A program made the translations under genes and the position numbers. A model generated the notes under the pieces. It was not told the origin of the DNA, did no database searches, and saw only the letters and a list, made by a program, of their open reading frames with translations. A stretch of 64,000 bases of DNA. Source: UBA12191 sp964422295. GTDB lineage: Bacteria; Planctomycetota; UBA8108; UBA1146. The first letter of the stretch is position 1; every line of letters begins with the position of its first letter. The stretch covers positions 199,440 to 263,439 of the forward strand of contig CAYRAM010000001.1 in the NCBI GenBank assembly GCA_964422295.1, in the 5' to 3' direction. This document shows positions 62,565-64,000 of this stretch, piece after piece.

Positions 62565-63766
62565 AACTGATTCGCGAAGCATCCTCGGTCCTGACTCATG
62601 GGTGGAACGGCACTGCAATCTTGATAGTGCTGACCGTCTTGCTCATGCTCACGCTAGGGTTGGTATTTGTCCATAGTGCAACCGAATCGGCAGAGTCTGG
62701 ATTTCCGGGCCCCTATTCTTCGAGCCAGTTGAAGAAAGTCGTTCTCGGTTTGGTCGTCATGTTGGCCATATCGTGTGTCTCTCCTAGAAGAATCGAAAAA
62801 CTGACACCATTCTTCTTTGGAGCAACCGTCGCCCTGTTGTTGGGATTGTTCGCGTATAAGCTGATGGCAGGTGGTGTCGTGCGCTGGGTTCGGATTCCCG
62901 GATTTCAATTTCAGCCGTCCGAATTGGCAAAAATTTCGACGGTGATGATGTTGGCAACTCTTCTTCGAGGAGGATTGCGTCAATCTCGTTGGAGAAATGT
63001 ATTGTCAATTTTGGCGAGTGCTGCAATCCCGTTTTTACTGATCGCCAGTCAACCGGATTTGGGCACTGCGATGATCCTGGTGCCGGTTGTCGTGGCGATG
63101 ATTTGGGTGGCCCAACTCAGAAAGAGGCGCTTGTTTCTCTTAATTCTGTGCAGCATCGCGTTGGGTTCCTTGGCGTTTCTCACTCCGCTGATTCAGGATT
63201 ATCACAAGACCAGGATCATGACTTATCTGGGTCTGACGGAAGATTCCGTGGCCGATCAAGGCGCATACCAGATCAATCAGTCGATTATCGCATTGGCGAG
63301 CGGAGGTCCGCTGGGCAAAGGGATGCACATGGGTACCCACCACGACCTCGGATATCTGCCCGAGGATCACAATGATTTCATTTTTGCGGTCATCGGCGAA
63401 GAATGGGGATTCCAGGGAACACTTTTGGTGGTTGCCGGGTTCCTCTTGTTGGGATTCACGATGTTGGGTCTTGCATGGTCTACCCGAGATCACTTCGGTC
63501 GGCTTCTGGTTGTCGGAATCGCCACCCTGTTGGTCAGTCAGAGTTTGGTGAACCAGGCCGTGGTGATCGAATTGCTCCCTGTGACCGGCTTAACCCTCCC
63601 CTTTATCTCATACGGCGGGACTTCCATCGTCGTCTCGCTGATAGGAGTGGGTCTCGTCCTCTCCGTGGCCCGGCATCCGATCGCAGTCATGAATTCTGCC
63701 AGTCCAAAGCAATCGACCGCCAGCCGTAGTGGATCCGGTCTGATACAAAGTACTCTGTGGCGGTAG
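62561..63766 (+). CDS. rodA: Peptidoglycan glycosyltransferase RodA (SEDS family)
   Basis: Polymerises lipid II in the membrane together with PBP2. 401 residues, about ten helices. Hallmarks are FVHSATESAESG, GGVVRWVRIPGFQFQPSELA, LIASQPDLGTAMILVPVVVA (catalytic-region Asp), HNDFIFAVIGEEWGFQG and LLPVTGLTLPFISYGGTSIV. The ATG overlaps the mrdA stop (ATGA). It closes the mre-mrd operon; no terminator for the plus strand is visible in the following 230 bases. Confidence 0.96.
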   Translation: MKLIREASSVLTHGWNGTAILIVLTVLLMLTLGLVFVHSATESAESGFPGPYSSSQLKKVVLGLVVMLAISCVSPRRIEKLTPFFFGATVALLLGLFAYKLMAGGVVRWVRIPGFQFQPSELAKISTVMMLATLLRGGLRQSRWRNVLSILASAAIPFLLIASQPDLGTAMILVPVVVAMIWVAQLRKRRLFLLILCSIALGSLAFLTPLIQDYHKTRIMTYLGLTEDSVADQGAYQINQSIIALASGGPLGKGMHMGTHHDLGYLPEDHNDFIFAVIGEEWGFQGTLLVVAGFLLLGFTMLGLAWSTRDHFGRLLVVGIATLLVSQSLVNQAVVIELLPVTGLTLPFISYGGTSIVVSLIGVGLVLSVARHPIAVMNSASPKQSTASRSGSGLIQSTLWR

Positions 63767-63911
63767 TTCACGCGGTGTTCTTGGATCGTTGAGGACAACG
63801 GTGTCTGCGAAACTTCTTCGCGATGGCTCATGAGACTTCTGGGGGCTTTGACGGAAGAACTCTGAAAGGGGCAGATGAGGAATCAAATCACTTCGAATTG
63901 AAGAAAGAGTA

Positions 63912-63959
63912 GGAATCAAAAAAATTGGGAATTAAAAAGATTGGCAATTAAAAAAAGAG
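63912..63959. repeat. Three imperfect 16-bp A-rich tandem repeats
   Basis: Units 63912-63927, 63928-63943 and 63944-63959 follow the pattern GGAATTAAAAAGATTG with two to five changes each. They run straight into the minus-strand terminator, whose T-tract is the last unit read on the other strand. Confidence 0.6.
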
Positions 63960-63982
63960 GTGCCATCGGGGAAATGGCACCT
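63950..63982 (-). terminator. Intrinsic terminator for a minus-strand gene beyond the right edge
   Basis: Perfect arms AGGTGCCAT (63958-63966) and ATGGCACCT (63974-63982) with a 7-base loop. Read on the minus strand the hairpin is followed by C and seven Ts. On the plus strand no T-tract follows. This predicts that the next gene to the right is convergent with rodA. Confidence 0.85.
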
Positions 63983-64000
63983 CCTCGGAAAGAAATGAAG

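Overview
The window looks like a chromosomal segment of a bacterium of the PVC superphylum, most likely a planctomycete. It encodes the small basic protein regarded as a PVC signature (42064-42294), a secreted dockerin-type protein of the kind common in marine planctomycetes (14816-16153), a type I AroD-AroE fusion, and moderately high G+C with frequent GTG and TTG starts. This placement is inference from gene content; no rRNA or tRNA gene lies in the window. I see no insertion sequence, prophage, CRISPR array or defence island.

Layout. 1-12833 (minus strand): a complete 14-gene complex I operon, nuoA to nuoN, with nuoN running off the left edge. 12969-16153 (minus): a methylenetetrahydrofolate reductase-like gene whose start region is duplicated, an Fe/Mn superoxide dismutase, and a secreted dockerin protein. 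16793-25468 (plus): a tightly packed run of polyprenyl diphosphate synthase, D-Ala-D-Ala ligase, an inositol-monophosphatase-family protein and a double-length UvrA of 1904 residues. A small lipoprotein gene converges on it. 26034-29942 (plus): an FAD oxidoreductase, a class IV aminotransferase and an acyl-CoA synthetase, apparently one operon.

29958-49732: a 20 kb array of four substrate-binding-protein/permease/permease cassettes of the oligopeptide/dipeptide ABC family, in alternating orientation, with one ATPase pair (oppD, oppF) at the end of the fourth cassette. Permeases of the two outer cassettes have greatly enlarged extracytoplasmic loops; those of the two inner cassettes are of normal size. 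This array and the tandem UvrA are the most unusual parts of the window.

49874-56135: aroDE, rho with an Arg/Gly-rich N-terminus, and a minus-strand ribE-gltX-PHP operon. 56244-63766 (plus): a good sigma70-type promoter with a structured leader, two small inner-membrane proteins (one with a coiled coil), an intrinsic terminator, and then the rod-shape/peptidoglycan elongation operon mreB-mreC-mreD-mrdA-rodA. Together with ddl and the polyprenyl synthase this points to a cell with conventional peptidoglycan elongation. The right edge holds A-rich repeats and a terminator that reads for a minus-strand gene beyond the window.
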